From JBCDCE01 sp039182515 (lineage in GTDB: Bacteria > Pseudomonadota > Alphaproteobacteria > Rhodobacterales > Rhodobacteraceae): 64,000 bases of DNA. The position numbers and the translations under genes are program-made. Positions 26,298 through 34,386 of the stretch are shown here, one piece after another. The stretch's first letter is position 1. Every line of letters begins with the position of its first letter. Location: positions 13,248-77,247 of the forward strand of contig JBCDCE010000008.1 of the NCBI GenBank assembly GCA_039182515.1, in the 5' to 3' direction. The notes under the pieces are model-generated. The model saw only the letters and a program-made list of their open reading frames with translations. It did no database searches and had not been told where the DNA came from.

Positions 26298-28505
26298 ATG
26301 GGAAACTATTCAAGAATTAGCGGTGGCGGCGGATCAGATCGTTCCGATTACAGCAGCCGCTCGTCAGACGCCAAAAGCTTCGGCGATGCGTATAAAAACT
26401 CGGGCGACCGCGGTGCGTCGTTTGACCGAGCCAAAAATGACATGAGCAAAGGATTTGAGAACTTCAAGAAGGGCGGTCTTCTAATTCTTAAAGGTCCAAA
26501 AGGCGACACCGGACCGCAGGGTCCCCAGGGTGAAAAAGGCGATAAGGGTGACACCGGCGCAACTGGTGCACAGGGCGAAAAAGGTGATCGCGGAGCGCGC
26601 GGCCACACCGGAGCCACAGGCGCCCAAGGTGAAAAAGGCGACAAAGGTGATACCGGCGCAACTGGTGCAACCGGCGCCAAAGGCGACAAGGGTGATACCG
26701 GCGCAACTGGTGCAACCGGCGCCAAGGGCGACAAAGGTGATACCGGCGCAACTGGTGCTACCGGTGCCAAGGGCGACAAAGGTGACACTGGAGCGACTGG
26801 TGCAACCGGCGCCAAGGGCGACAAAGGTGACACTGGCGCAACTGGTGCCCAAGGTGAGAAAGGCGAAAAAGGTGACACTGGAGCGACTGGTGCAACTGGC
26901 GCCAAAGGCGAAAAAGGTGACACCGGTGCAACTGGCGCCAAGGGCGAAAAAGGTGACACTGGAGCCACAGGTGCCCAAGGTGAAAAGGGCGAAAAAGGTG
27001 ATCGCGGTGAGCGCGGCCATGCTGGCGCGGACGGTAAAGATGGTGCCGATGGTAAAGATGGCGCTGACGGCAAAGACGGTGCTGACGGTAAAGACGGCAC
27101 ACAAGCTGACGCCGACACCAATGGCGATGGCCGCATCAGCAATGATGAGCTCCGTACAGCCCTTCGCCCAGACGCCGACATCAATGGCGATGGCACAGTA
27201 ACTGTTGAAGAGCTCGCAAAGACTGACCGTGGTGAGCGCGGCGCAGACGGTGCTGATGGTAAAGACGGTGCCGATGGCGCTGACGGAGCCAAAGGTGACA
27301 AAGGCGATCGTGGTGAGCGTGGCGCAGCTGGCGCTGACGGTAAAGACGGTGTTGACGGCAAAGACGGCGCTGACGGCAAGGATGGCATCAACGGCAAAGA
27401 TGGCCGTGATGGCGTAGACGGCAAAGACGGTGCTGATGGCCGCGACGGTCGTGATGGTGTTGACGGCAAAGATGGCGCCGACGGCAAAGACGGTATCAAC
27501 GGCAAAGACGGTCGTGATGGCGTAGACGGCAAAGACGGTGCTGATGGCCGCGACGGTCGTGATGGTGTTGACGGCAAAGATGGCGCCGACGGCAAAGACG
27601 GTGCTGATGGCCGCGATGGTCGTGACGGCATGGACGGCAAAGACGGCGCTGATGGCCGTGACGGTCGTGACGGCGTCAATGGTCGCGATGGCCGTGATGG
27701 TGTCGACGGCAAAGATGGCGCTGATGGCAAAGACGGTGTTAACGGCCGTGATGGTCGTGACGGTGTCGACGGTAAAGACGGTGCTGATGGCAAAGACGGT
27801 GCTGATGGCGCGAAAGGTGACCGCGGTGAGCGTGGCCCACGTGGCAAAACCGGCGGCGGCGTCTTCATCTTTGGTGACGGCGATGTGAAGATCAACCGCG
27901 GCGGCGGCATGGGCATGGGTACCGGTTCTGGCGTTGGCGGTAGCGCAGGTGCAGGCGGTAGTGCCGGTGCTGGCGGCGCAGGCGGTGCCGGTGGTAGCGC
28001 GGGTGCAGGCGGCGCAGGTGGTGCCGGTGGCACAGCTGACATGACTGCCGTTAACCAGCAAATCAGCCAGATGATCGAAGCCTTGAAAGCTGAAATCACT
28101 GCGATCCTCACCCAGTTCATCCAACAGATCCAATCCATGATGAATGGAATGCAGGGCTCTGGTATGGGTGGCTCCACAGGTGGTGGTGCGTCAGCAGGTG
28201 GGTCTGCTGGTGGCGGCATGGCATCTGGTAACGGCGGTGCCGTTGGCCAAGGTGGCGCGTCTGCTAAAGGCACAAACACCGGCGGTGGTGACTTCAACCA
28301 AATCGTCAACAACGCATTCTTCAACATTCAAACGTTGATGAACGCTTATGCCAGCAACCCAACTCCAGGTGGCGGTCAGCAGTTGCAACACGACTGTAAC
28401 CACGCTCTGGACAACATGGGCAAAGACATCTCCATCATGATTACGACAAACCGTAACGTTGTGATGGAAGACGCTGTCAGCGCCATGGGCAAGTCTGAGC
28501 ACTAA
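26298..28505 (+). CDS. collagen-like protein, probable type III secreted surface fibre
   Basis: 735 residues. No Sec signal; residues 1-62 are Ser/Gly/Asp-rich and polar, as in type III export signals. From G66 a first run of about 68 Gly-X-Y triplets (GDTGATGATGAK type) is followed by two EF-hand-like loops (DTNGDGRISNDE at 273-284, DINGDGTVTVEE at 294-305). A second run of about 69 triplets (GKDGADGRDGRDGVD type) extends to about residue 520. Then come a Gly/Ala/Ser-rich linker, an amphipathic helix (MTAVNQQISQMIEALKAEI), another Gly-rich linker and a helical C-terminus 665-735. It sits between the secretin-like gene and sctV with a short follower gene, so it is likely a substrate or structural part of this secretion system. 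Collagen-like proteins of bacteria form trimeric stalks. Confidence 0.9.
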   Translation: MGNYSRISGGGGSDRSDYSSRSSDAKSFGDAYKNSGDRGASFDRAKNDMSKGFENFKKGGLLILKGPKGDTGPQGPQGEKGDKGDTGATGAQGEKGDRGARGHTGATGAQGEKGDKGDTGATGATGAKGDKGDTGATGATGAKGDKGDTGATGATGAKGDKGDTGATGATGAKGDKGDTGATGAQGEKGEKGDTGATGATGAKGEKGDTGATGAKGEKGDTGATGAQGEKGEKGDRGERGHAGADGKDGADGKDGADGKDGADGKDGTQADADTNGDGRISNDELRTALRPDADINGDGTVTVEELAKTDRGERGADGADGKDGADGADGAKGDKGDRGERGAAGADGKDGVDGKDGADGKDGINGKDGRDGVDGKDGADGRDGRDGVDGKDGADGKDGINGKDGRDGVDGKDGADGRDGRDGVDGKDGADGKDGADGRDGRDGMDGKDGADGRDGRDGVNGRDGRDGVDGKDGADGKDGVNGRDGRDGVDGKDGADGKDGADGAKGDRGERGPRGKTGGGVFIFGDGDVKINRGGGMGMGTGSGVGGSAGAGGSAGAGGAGGAGGSAGAGGAGGAGGTADMTAVNQQISQMIEALKAEITAILTQFIQQIQSMMNGMQGSGMGGSTGGGASAGGSAGGGMASGNGGAVGQGGASAKGTNTGGGDFNQIVNNAFFNIQTLMNAYASNPTPGGGQQLQHDCNHALDNMGKDISIMITTNRNVVMEDAVSAMGKSEH
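26493..27858 (+). repeat. collagen-coding tandem repeats
   Basis: Two blocks of Gly-X-Y coding repeats (26493-27104 and about 27233-27858), interrupted by an EF-hand-coding segment. In block one, near-identical 36-base units recur about four times around 26665-26845. In block two an 84-base stretch is present twice without mismatch (27411-27494 and 27519-27602, period 108). Copy number could change by slippage or recombination. Confidence 0.95.
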
Positions 28506-28588
28506 AGAAACACACACCGGGTCGCGGCGGACGAGTGTCGGCGCGGCCCAACCTGTTCACTTACACAACCCTAGTTAGGAGAACCAAA

Positions 28589-28762
28589 ATGGCAGTCTCA
28601 GGAACCGCAGGAAACGGAGACCTTCAGTCTTCCGATGCGAACCAAGAAGCTCTCGAGAAGCGTTTCCAAGACCTCTACATGAAAATGATGGAGAAGAAGG
28701 TTTCGTTCAAAGAAGCGACTGAGCCTTTCAAAACCGACAACGAAAACGCCTCGAAAGGCTAA
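28589..28762 (+). CDS. small helical protein following the collagen-like gene
   Basis: 57 residues from ATG 28589, with AGGAG 9 bases upstream. A short Ser/Gly/Asn-rich start is followed by a helix (EALEKRFQDLYMKMMEKKVSF) and a charged tail. The segment E-x-R-F-Q-x-L-Y also appears in the SctI-like protein (ESRFQSLY), so the two may be related. No family is recognised. Placement directly after the collagen-like gene and before a strong hairpin suggests that the pair is expressed together at a higher level than the export genes. It could be a dedicated chaperone or a small structural subunit. Confidence 0.65.
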   Translation: MAVSGTAGNGDLQSSDANQEALEKRFQDLYMKMMEKKVSFKEATEPFKTDNENASKG

Positions 28763-28780
28763 GTCGGTCTTGCGTAAGCT

Positions 28781-28815
28781 GGACAGGCGCGGTGTTTCGC
28801 GCCTGTCCCTTTGTA
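28781..28815 (+). terminator. strong hairpin, partial terminator before sctV
   Basis: GGACAGGCGCG (28781-28791) and CGCGCCTGTCC (28798-28808) form a perfect 11-bp stem with a 6-base loop, followed by CTTTGTATGTTT. The T run is short, so read-through is likely. It could set a lower level for the export-apparatus genes than for the collagen-like gene. Confidence 0.65.
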
Positions 28816-28860
28816 TGTTTGGGGGTGTGTTCTGTTTGCCCCTATGTGGGGATGTGAGCC

Positions 28861-30954
28861 GTGCGCAAAGACATTGCACTCATATTATTGATCCTAGCGA
28901 TCTTGGCACTGATCATCGTGCCGCTCGGCCCAGCCGTGCTCGACGCTTTGCTTTCAATCAACCTGTCTTTGGCCGTGCTTTTGCTGATCGTTGCGGTGTA
29001 TCTTAAACACCCGGCTGATTTCGCAACCTTCCCAACCGTTATTTTGCTTGGAACGGCCTTTCGATTGGCCCTTTCCATTGCGACCACCAGACAAATTCTG
29101 ACAGAGGCCGATGCGGGCCAAATCATTGAAACCTTTGGGAGTTTCGTGATTGCAGGCAACATTGCGATTGGTCTGATCGTTTTCTTAATTATCACCGTTT
29201 TCCAGTTCTTGGTTGTGACCAAAGGGGCGGAGCGCGTTGCGGAAGTTGGGGCGCGGTTTGCGCTTGATGCTTTGCCGGGCAAACAAATGTCTATCGATGC
29301 GGATCTGCGGGCTGAAAATATTGATAAAGCGACGGCTGCAGAGCGCCGTGACAAGTTAGAGCGTGAAAGCCAATTTTTTGGGTCTATGGATGGGGCCATG
29401 AAGTTCGTGAAAGGTGACGCGATTGCGGGCCTGATCATTATCTTCATCAACCTCATCGGCGGCATCACTGCTGGTATGATGATCCATGGATTTAGTTTTG
29501 AGCAAGCGGTTCAAACCTACACGCTGCTGACGCTCGGGGATGGCCTCGTGGCGCAATTGCCCGCGCTCTTAATGGCGCTCTGTGCTGGCATCGTGACAAC
29601 GCGGATTGAGGGCAAAGACAACATTGACCTCGGAACAGACATCTGGCGGGATTTGGTGGCTGATCCGCGCGTTCCCGCGGCGGCCTCTGGCATCGTGTTA
29701 CTGATTGGCTTGATCCCTGGATTCCCGCTTTTGAATTTCGCCATAGCCGCGACGGTTTTATTGGTGGTGTCGTTTTCAGTCAGGCGTGTGCTCTTGGCAG
29801 AAGCCGAGGCCGAAATGGCAGATGCGCCCAGCGTACAACCCAAGCCATTGGTCGATCCAGAACCCGTGCCGGAGCCCGTGGTGAGCATTCCGCGCTCTAA
29901 GCGCGTGACTTTGCAGATTGCTCAAGGGCTGCATGACCGCGTTGATATGAAAATGATCGACAGTAAGATGCAGCGCCATTTTTCGCGGCTCGCACAGCTG
30001 CGAGGTTTGACGTTGGATCCGCCATCGCTTGAGGTTTTAGGAGACGGTTTGGCGCAAGACGACAGCTTCTCAGTTGTGCTAGACGAGGTGCCTTTGATCA
30101 CCGAAACCGTGCCTGCCAATATGGTGCTCTTGCAATGCGACGAGAGCCTTTTAGACGTTTTGGAAGTGGGCACCCAGGAATCGCGCGAAGCCCGCTGGCA
30201 TGAATTCCAAGGCCATTGGGTTCCGGCGCGCTTTGAAGATCCTGCAGCCAAAACCGAAACGGATACGATCCCAATCGAGACCTATGTAGCCTATGTGGCT
30301 TACCGGATCGTCGAGGGAAATATTGGCACGCTCTTTTCACAAGAGGAGTTTGAGAAATTCCTCGACCAGGTCGAAGCGATCAATCCGGCCATTCGTAAGG
30401 ATTTGGGTCAAACGGGCGAAGAGAACATGCTCTTCTTGGCGCTGCGCTATTTGGTGGAAGACGGCGTGCCACTGCGGCCAGCAGGGTTGATCGTTGAAAC
30501 CTTCATGCATTGGTTCATGATCGAAGGAAATATCGGTGCGGTGGCCATGGCTGAGCGCATGCGGGGGTCGCTGAAGCGCCAAATTTGTCACGCGTTATCA
30601 GGTGGTAAGGGCCTCTTGGGAGCTGTGCTTCTTGACCCAACCGTCGAAGAGACAGCCCATGCGATGGTGGCCCAAACGGGCTTGAGCGACAGTGCTGCGA
30701 GCATGGACGGCTTGCCCCTGGACGTGGACAGCTCCGAGGAGATCTTGGGCCAATTCCGCGAACTGACCACGCACATGCCGATGGACGAGCCGATGCCGGT
30801 GGTGATTGCCTCGGCAGGCATCCGGCGCCGGATGCGTAATTACTTGTCTGCCAACCGGATCTCATTGCCGGTTTTGGCACCCCACGAGCTATCCCCTGAA
30901 ATTCAACTGCACCCCGTTGCGCGCATTCAGCTCGCGCAGCAGGCCTATGGTTAA
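28861..30954 (+). CDS. sctV: type III secretion export gate protein
   Basis: 697 residues starting with GTG at 28861, which GGGGATGTGAG precedes. About eight N-terminal membrane spans with the conserved blocks FPTVILLGTAFRLALSIATT, KGAERVAEVGARFALDALPG and MDGAMKFVKGDAIAGL, then a cytoplasmic domain from about residue 330. This is the FHIPEP/SctV family (YscV, InvA; FlhA in flagella), the nonamer ring that receives chaperone-substrate complexes at the export gate. Length matches the family. It opens the run of export genes sctV-J-K-L-N-O-Q-R-S-T-U, with 24 bases to sctJ. Assignment to secretion rather than flagella follows from the lipoprotein SctJ, SctD and SctQ layout next to it. Confidence 0.95.
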   Translation: MRKDIALILLILAILALIIVPLGPAVLDALLSINLSLAVLLLIVAVYLKHPADFATFPTVILLGTAFRLALSIATTRQILTEADAGQIIETFGSFVIAGNIAIGLIVFLIITVFQFLVVTKGAERVAEVGARFALDALPGKQMSIDADLRAENIDKATAAERRDKLERESQFFGSMDGAMKFVKGDAIAGLIIIFINLIGGITAGMMIHGFSFEQAVQTYTLLTLGDGLVAQLPALLMALCAGIVTTRIEGKDNIDLGTDIWRDLVADPRVPAAASGIVLLIGLIPGFPLLNFAIAATVLLVVSFSVRRVLLAEAEAEMADAPSVQPKPLVDPEPVPEPVVSIPRSKRVTLQIAQGLHDRVDMKMIDSKMQRHFSRLAQLRGLTLDPPSLEVLGDGLAQDDSFSVVLDEVPLITETVPANMVLLQCDESLLDVLEVGTQESREARWHEFQGHWVPARFEDPAAKTETDTIPIETYVAYVAYRIVEGNIGTLFSQEEFEKFLDQVEAINPAIRKDLGQTGEENMLFLALRYLVEDGVPLRPAGLIVETFMHWFMIEGNIGAVAMAERMRGSLKRQICHALSGGKGLLGAVLLDPTVEETAHAMVAQTGLSDSAASMDGLPLDVDSSEEILGQFRELTTHMPMDEPMPVVIASAGIRRRMRNYLSANRISLPVLAPHELSPEIQLHPVARIQLAQQAYG

Positions 30955-30978
30955 AGACACCCTGGAAGGAGACCACAA

Positions 30979-31764
30979 ATGCGAATGATTGCTCTCTTGC
31001 GGCAGCGCGGTCTCGCACTGATGTGCGCGCTTTTGATGTTGGCGGGCTGCCAAGAAGTGCTTTACTCCGAGCTGAGCGAAGAAGACGCCAATGAAATGGT
31101 GGCGCTCCTCGTGCTCTCTGGCATTCCAGCAAAACGCGAGCGCGATAGCGCCACGACCTATGCCGTGAGCGTCGAAGAAGCCGACCTGGCTGTGGCCGTA
31201 ACCGTGCTGAAAAACTCTGGCCTGCCAAGAGAGAAGTTCACATCTCTTGGTGAAGTGTTTGGTGACAGTGGCGTGGTGGGCACGCCCTTTGAGGAACGTG
31301 CGCGCTTTGCCTTTGCCACCAATGAAGAACTTGCCAATACAATTTCGCAGATCAAAGGGATTGAGCGGGCGCGGGTGCATGTTGTGGTGCCTGCTGAAGA
31401 CCGCTTTGGCAAACCAGAACGCCCTGCGCGGGCTTCCGTTGCGATCTTTCATGATACGTCCTTTGATCCGTCGTCCTATTCGGGTCGCATCAAAACACTC
31501 GTGGCTTTTGCTGTGCCCGGCCTGGAGGTCGAGCAAGTGGCAATGTCTTACTTCCTAACACCGGGCTTTGTGGTGCAGCCTTTGCGCGAACAACCCGCCC
31601 CAGGGGCTGCCATGGCAGATGGATCGATTGGTTTGTCGTCGCTCGCCTCGCAAATCGGACGTTTGCCGCTTCTGGAAATCGGCGTGTTTTTTGTTGTTCT
31701 GATTTTACTCCGTCTCATTTTCCGCAGTGGGAGGCGCAAGCAAGCTTCGCGCGGCAGCAGATGA
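30979..31764 (+). CDS. sctJ: type III secretion inner-ring lipoprotein
   Basis: 261 residues. Lipoprotein signal with lipobox LAGC (C24), then the two ring-building domains of SctJ/YscJ: LYSELSEEDANEMVALLVLSG is the classic start and ERARVHVVVPAEDRFG with ARASVAIFHD the second domain. A C-terminal membrane helix (EIGVFFVVLILLRLIF) ends in a basic tail. SctJ forms the 24-subunit inner ring and would pair with SctD. The lipobox distinguishes it from flagellar FliF. The stop overlaps the start of sctK by ATGA. Confidence 0.95.
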   Translation: MRMIALLRQRGLALMCALLMLAGCQEVLYSELSEEDANEMVALLVLSGIPAKRERDSATTYAVSVEEADLAVAVTVLKNSGLPREKFTSLGEVFGDSGVVGTPFEERARFAFATNEELANTISQIKGIERARVHVVVPAEDRFGKPERPARASVAIFHDTSFDPSSYSGRIKTLVAFAVPGLEVEQVAMSYFLTPGFVVQPLREQPAPGAAMADGSIGLSSLASQIGRLPLLEIGVFFVVLILLRLIFRSGRRKQASRGSR

Positions 31765-32387
31765 CGGAGGCACAAGAGCTCAACCTTTCCGGCGCGCTTG
31801 CGAGTTTCAATGCTCCTAAGATCAGCGCGTTCCGGGACGACTACCAGCGCCGGTGGGTTGCGGGCTTTAAAGATGCGTCCTTGGCAGAAGAGATCCTGGA
31901 AAATCCACGCTTGCACACACGTGCAGGCGCCGAAATTTGCGCGGGTCTCGGCGTTGGTTACCAATTCAACCTGCCTTTTGATAAAAATGGCCGGATCGTT
32001 TCGGTCATGATGGCGATGGGCCTGCCACTCTTTCGGGATCTCTTGGGCTGCCTTTGGCACCGAAAAACCGTGTTGGATTGGATCACCTGGAACCAGATCG
32101 AAGAAAAGTGCCCGCATATTTCTTTTGAGGATCTCAAAACCTGTCTGAGAAATGTGCCGGCCTCGGTGAATGAACGGATCGGCGCGCCAAGTGAGGTTGA
32201 GCCCAACCTTGATGCGGACGATCTGCATTTGTCTGGGGCTGCTTGCCTGGCAGCCTGGGCCGCGCATGCGCCAAGCGATGTGGGCGAACGCTTGTCGCTC
32301 TTTATCGATTTGCCAGATGATCCCGATCACCCTGGTGCTGCGCTTGTCCCAGCTTTCGCAGCCGTCTTTTTGGAGGAAGGCTCATGA
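31761..32387 (+). CDS. sctK: type III secretion sorting-platform protein, SctK-like
   Basis: 208 residues, soluble, without signal or membrane span. The position between sctJ and sctL, and the segments HTRAGAEICAGLGV and HRKTVLDWITWNQIEEKC, fit the weakly conserved SctK/YscK family. SctK links the SctQ pods of the sorting platform to the SctD ring. ATGA overlaps on both sides show tight coupling. Because SctK proteins share little sequence, the call relies mainly on gene order and size (YscK is about 209 residues). Confidence 0.75.
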   Translation: MTEAQELNLSGALASFNAPKISAFRDDYQRRWVAGFKDASLAEEILENPRLHTRAGAEICAGLGVGYQFNLPFDKNGRIVSVMMAMGLPLFRDLLGCLWHRKTVLDWITWNQIEEKCPHISFEDLKTCLRNVPASVNERIGAPSEVEPNLDADDLHLSGAACLAAWAAHAPSDVGERLSLFIDLPDDPDHPGAALVPAFAAVFLEEGS

Positions 32388-33064
32388 GCATGGAAGAAGC
32401 AAGCATCGCGCGTGTCCTGACGGCCGCGGACTTCGCCAAGGCGGTCAAAACCAAAAAGCAAACCGAACACGCCCAGAGCGAAGCGGCGCAAATTCTCGCG
32501 GCGGCACAAGCCGAAGCTGAACAGATCGTGCGCGCTGCAGAGGCCAAAGCGGCTGAAAATGAGCAGCGTCTTAAAGAGTTGTCTGATCAAAGCCTTGAGC
32601 GCTTTCTGAACGAAGATGCGGTTGATGCAACAGCGCGTGCCCTGGCCAAGCTGATGGATCAAACAGCCACGATGCGCAATGAGCTCGACGATGCGAAGAC
32701 CTGGATTGTGCCGATTGTACGCACCGCCTTTAAGCGGATCATTGGCACATTGCCTACGGATGACGTGTTGACGGGCGCGATTGAGCAAAGCCTTGGTGAA
32801 GTGCGTGAAAGATGGGATTTGGTCTTGCGGTGCCACCCCAGTTTGCAACGTCAAATTGCCTCAGTCATCGAGGAGAACCCGCGTTTGTCTGGAGCGATCC
32901 GCGAAGTGCAAATGGATCGGACCCTTCAACTCAGCGAGTGCCAATTGGTCAGCGGGCAGGGCGTGCTCGACATCGGTGTCGACACGCAAATGGAGACCTT
33001 CTTGCGCGCGTTAGAGCAATTGCTTGATGAGCCTCAAGCCAGCACACAGCCAAGGGCAGAGTGA
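32384..33064 (+). CDS. sctL: type III secretion ATPase stator
   Basis: 226 residues. The N-terminal half is a charged coiled coil rich in Ala, Glu and Gln (AEAEQIVRAAEAKAAENEQRL). The C-terminal half has the SctL/FliH-like fold (WIVPIVRTAFKRIIGTLPTDD; ESQLV-like CQLVSGQGVLDIGVDTQ). SctL dimers connect the hexameric ATPase to SctQ and restrain its activity. It lies exactly between sctK and sctN, and its stop overlaps the ATG of sctN as TGATG. Confidence 0.9.
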   Translation: MSMEEASIARVLTAADFAKAVKTKKQTEHAQSEAAQILAAAQAEAEQIVRAAEAKAAENEQRLKELSDQSLERFLNEDAVDATARALAKLMDQTATMRNELDDAKTWIVPIVRTAFKRIIGTLPTDDVLTGAIEQSLGEVRERWDLVLRCHPSLQRQIASVIEENPRLSGAIREVQMDRTLQLSECQLVSGQGVLDIGVDTQMETFLRALEQLLDEPQASTQPRAE

Positions 33065-34386
33065 TGCTTGACGGGGCCCGTTTATCTCAGCGCCTGAGCT
33101 ACGCAAATGCGCATCTGCAAGATGTGCGTTTGGTGCGCCAATACGGCACTGTGATCGATATCCAAGGGCCGATTGTGCGCATTGCTGCGCCTGATTTGCA
33201 GGTGGGCGATATCTGTGAGTTCATCACCGAGCCCAAAGGCCTCTTGGGCGAAGTCATTGGTTTTCAAGATAAACTAAGCCTCGTCACGCCCTTGGGGTCT
33301 GTTCATGGCTTGGGCCCCGGGACTCTCGTGGAGCGGCGCGGAGATGCGCTCGATTTTGAGTTCTCCGAAGGTCTTCTGGGCGGCATCGTGTCAGGCTTGG
33401 GCGAGTTGATCACTCCCAAACCTGAAGGTGCTGTGTGGACGCGTCGCTCGGTGCGCAATTCGTCTATTGCGCCGATGGATAGAACTCTGATCGACACGCC
33501 CGTTTGCACCGGGCTGCGTGTCATCGACGGGCTCACCACGCTTGCGGGCGGACAGCGGATTGCGCTTTTTGGCCCGCCTGGTGCCGGTAAATCGACGCTG
33601 CTTGCGGGGATTGCTTCGAACTTTGACGCGGATGTCATTGTTTTTGGGCTCATCGGGGAGCGGGGCCGCGAAATCTCTGAATTTGTGGCCCGCAAAATTC
33701 CGCCTGAAACGCGCGAGCGATTGGTGGTTGTGGCAGCACCTGCGGACCGGCCTGCATTAGAGCGGATCCACGCGGCAAATGTTGCGACAGCCATCGCGGA
33801 AGGGTTCCGCGATAATGGCAAGTCGGTACTTTTGATCCTCGACAGCCTCACGCGGGTTGCGCGCGCCATGCGCGAAGTGGGGCTGGCCGCGGGTGAGCCG
33901 CCCACACGGCGCGGCTATCCAGCGTCTGTCTTTGCTCGCTTGCCCGAGTTGATCGAACGGCCGGGGCGCACGTCGAAAGGCCAAATCACAGCCGTTTATG
34001 CAGTTCTTTCCGAAGGCGACGTCAGCAATGACCCAGTTGTGGAAGAAACCCGCAGCCTGGTGGATGGACACATCGCGCTTGATGCCAAGGTGTTTGCCTC
34101 AGGCCGGTTCCCAGCCATTGATGTGATGGACAGCTTGAGCCGGATGATGCGCGATGTTGTGAGCCCACGGCATATGGCGCTGGCCACCGACATGCGCAAC
34201 ATCATCTCGCGCTATGAGCAAGTGGAACTGCTTGTTCAGATTGGCGAATACAGCCGGGGTCAGGATCCGGAAACAGACCGTGCATTGGATCTCTACCCTG
34301 AAGTTGTGGCGTTTTTATCGCAGCCTGATATGGATGCCGTGTCTTATGAAGACACGCTGGAAGCTATGGAACGGATTTGTGGATGA
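33064..34386 (+). CDS. sctN: type III secretion ATPase
   Basis: 440 residues from ATG 33064 (TGATG overlap with sctL); a GTG directly before it is possible. Contains a beta-barrel N-terminus, Walker A GPPGAGKST (170-178), VFGLIGERGREISEF, Walker B LLILDSLTRVARAMRE, and the DVVSPRHMALATDMRN region. Close to SctN/YscN/FliI. The enzyme unfolds substrates and strips chaperones at the base of the export gate. All catalytic motifs look intact, so the system is probably energised. It overlaps sctO by ATGA. Confidence 0.97.
   Translation: MLDGARLSQRLSYANAHLQDVRLVRQYGTVIDIQGPIVRIAAPDLQVGDICEFITEPKGLLGEVIGFQDKLSLVTPLGSVHGLGPGTLVERRGDALDFEFSEGLLGGIVSGLGELITPKPEGAVWTRRSVRNSSIAPMDRTLIDTPVCTGLRVIDGLTTLAGGQRIALFGPPGAGKSTLLAGIASNFDADVIVFGLIGERGREISEFVARKIPPETRERLVVVAAPADRPALERIHAANVATAIAEGFRDNGKSVLLILDSLTRVARAMREVGLAAGEPPTRRGYPASVFARLPELIERPGRTSKGQITAVYAVLSEGDVSNDPVVEETRSLVDGHIALDAKVFASGRFPAIDVMDSLSRMMRDVVSPRHMALATDMRNIISRYEQVELLVQIGEYSRGQDPETDRALDLYPEVVAFLSQPDMDAVSYEDTLEAMERICG

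Noticed and set aside
26493..27858. Regular repeats considered as a CRISPR array
   Set aside because: The repeats are coding, adjacent without unique spacers, and keep the Gly-X-Y frame.
26348..28327. Two very long open frames (659 and 550 residues) on the minus strand
   Set aside because: They are mirror images of the collagen repeats: Ser/Pro-rich or Ala/Thr/Val-rich low complexity with no start signals. The repeat structure prevents stop codons.
28513..28552. GC-rich partial hairpin after the collagen-like gene
   Set aside because: Stem GGGTCGCG/CGCGGCCC has a wobble pair and no T run, so it was not called a terminator.
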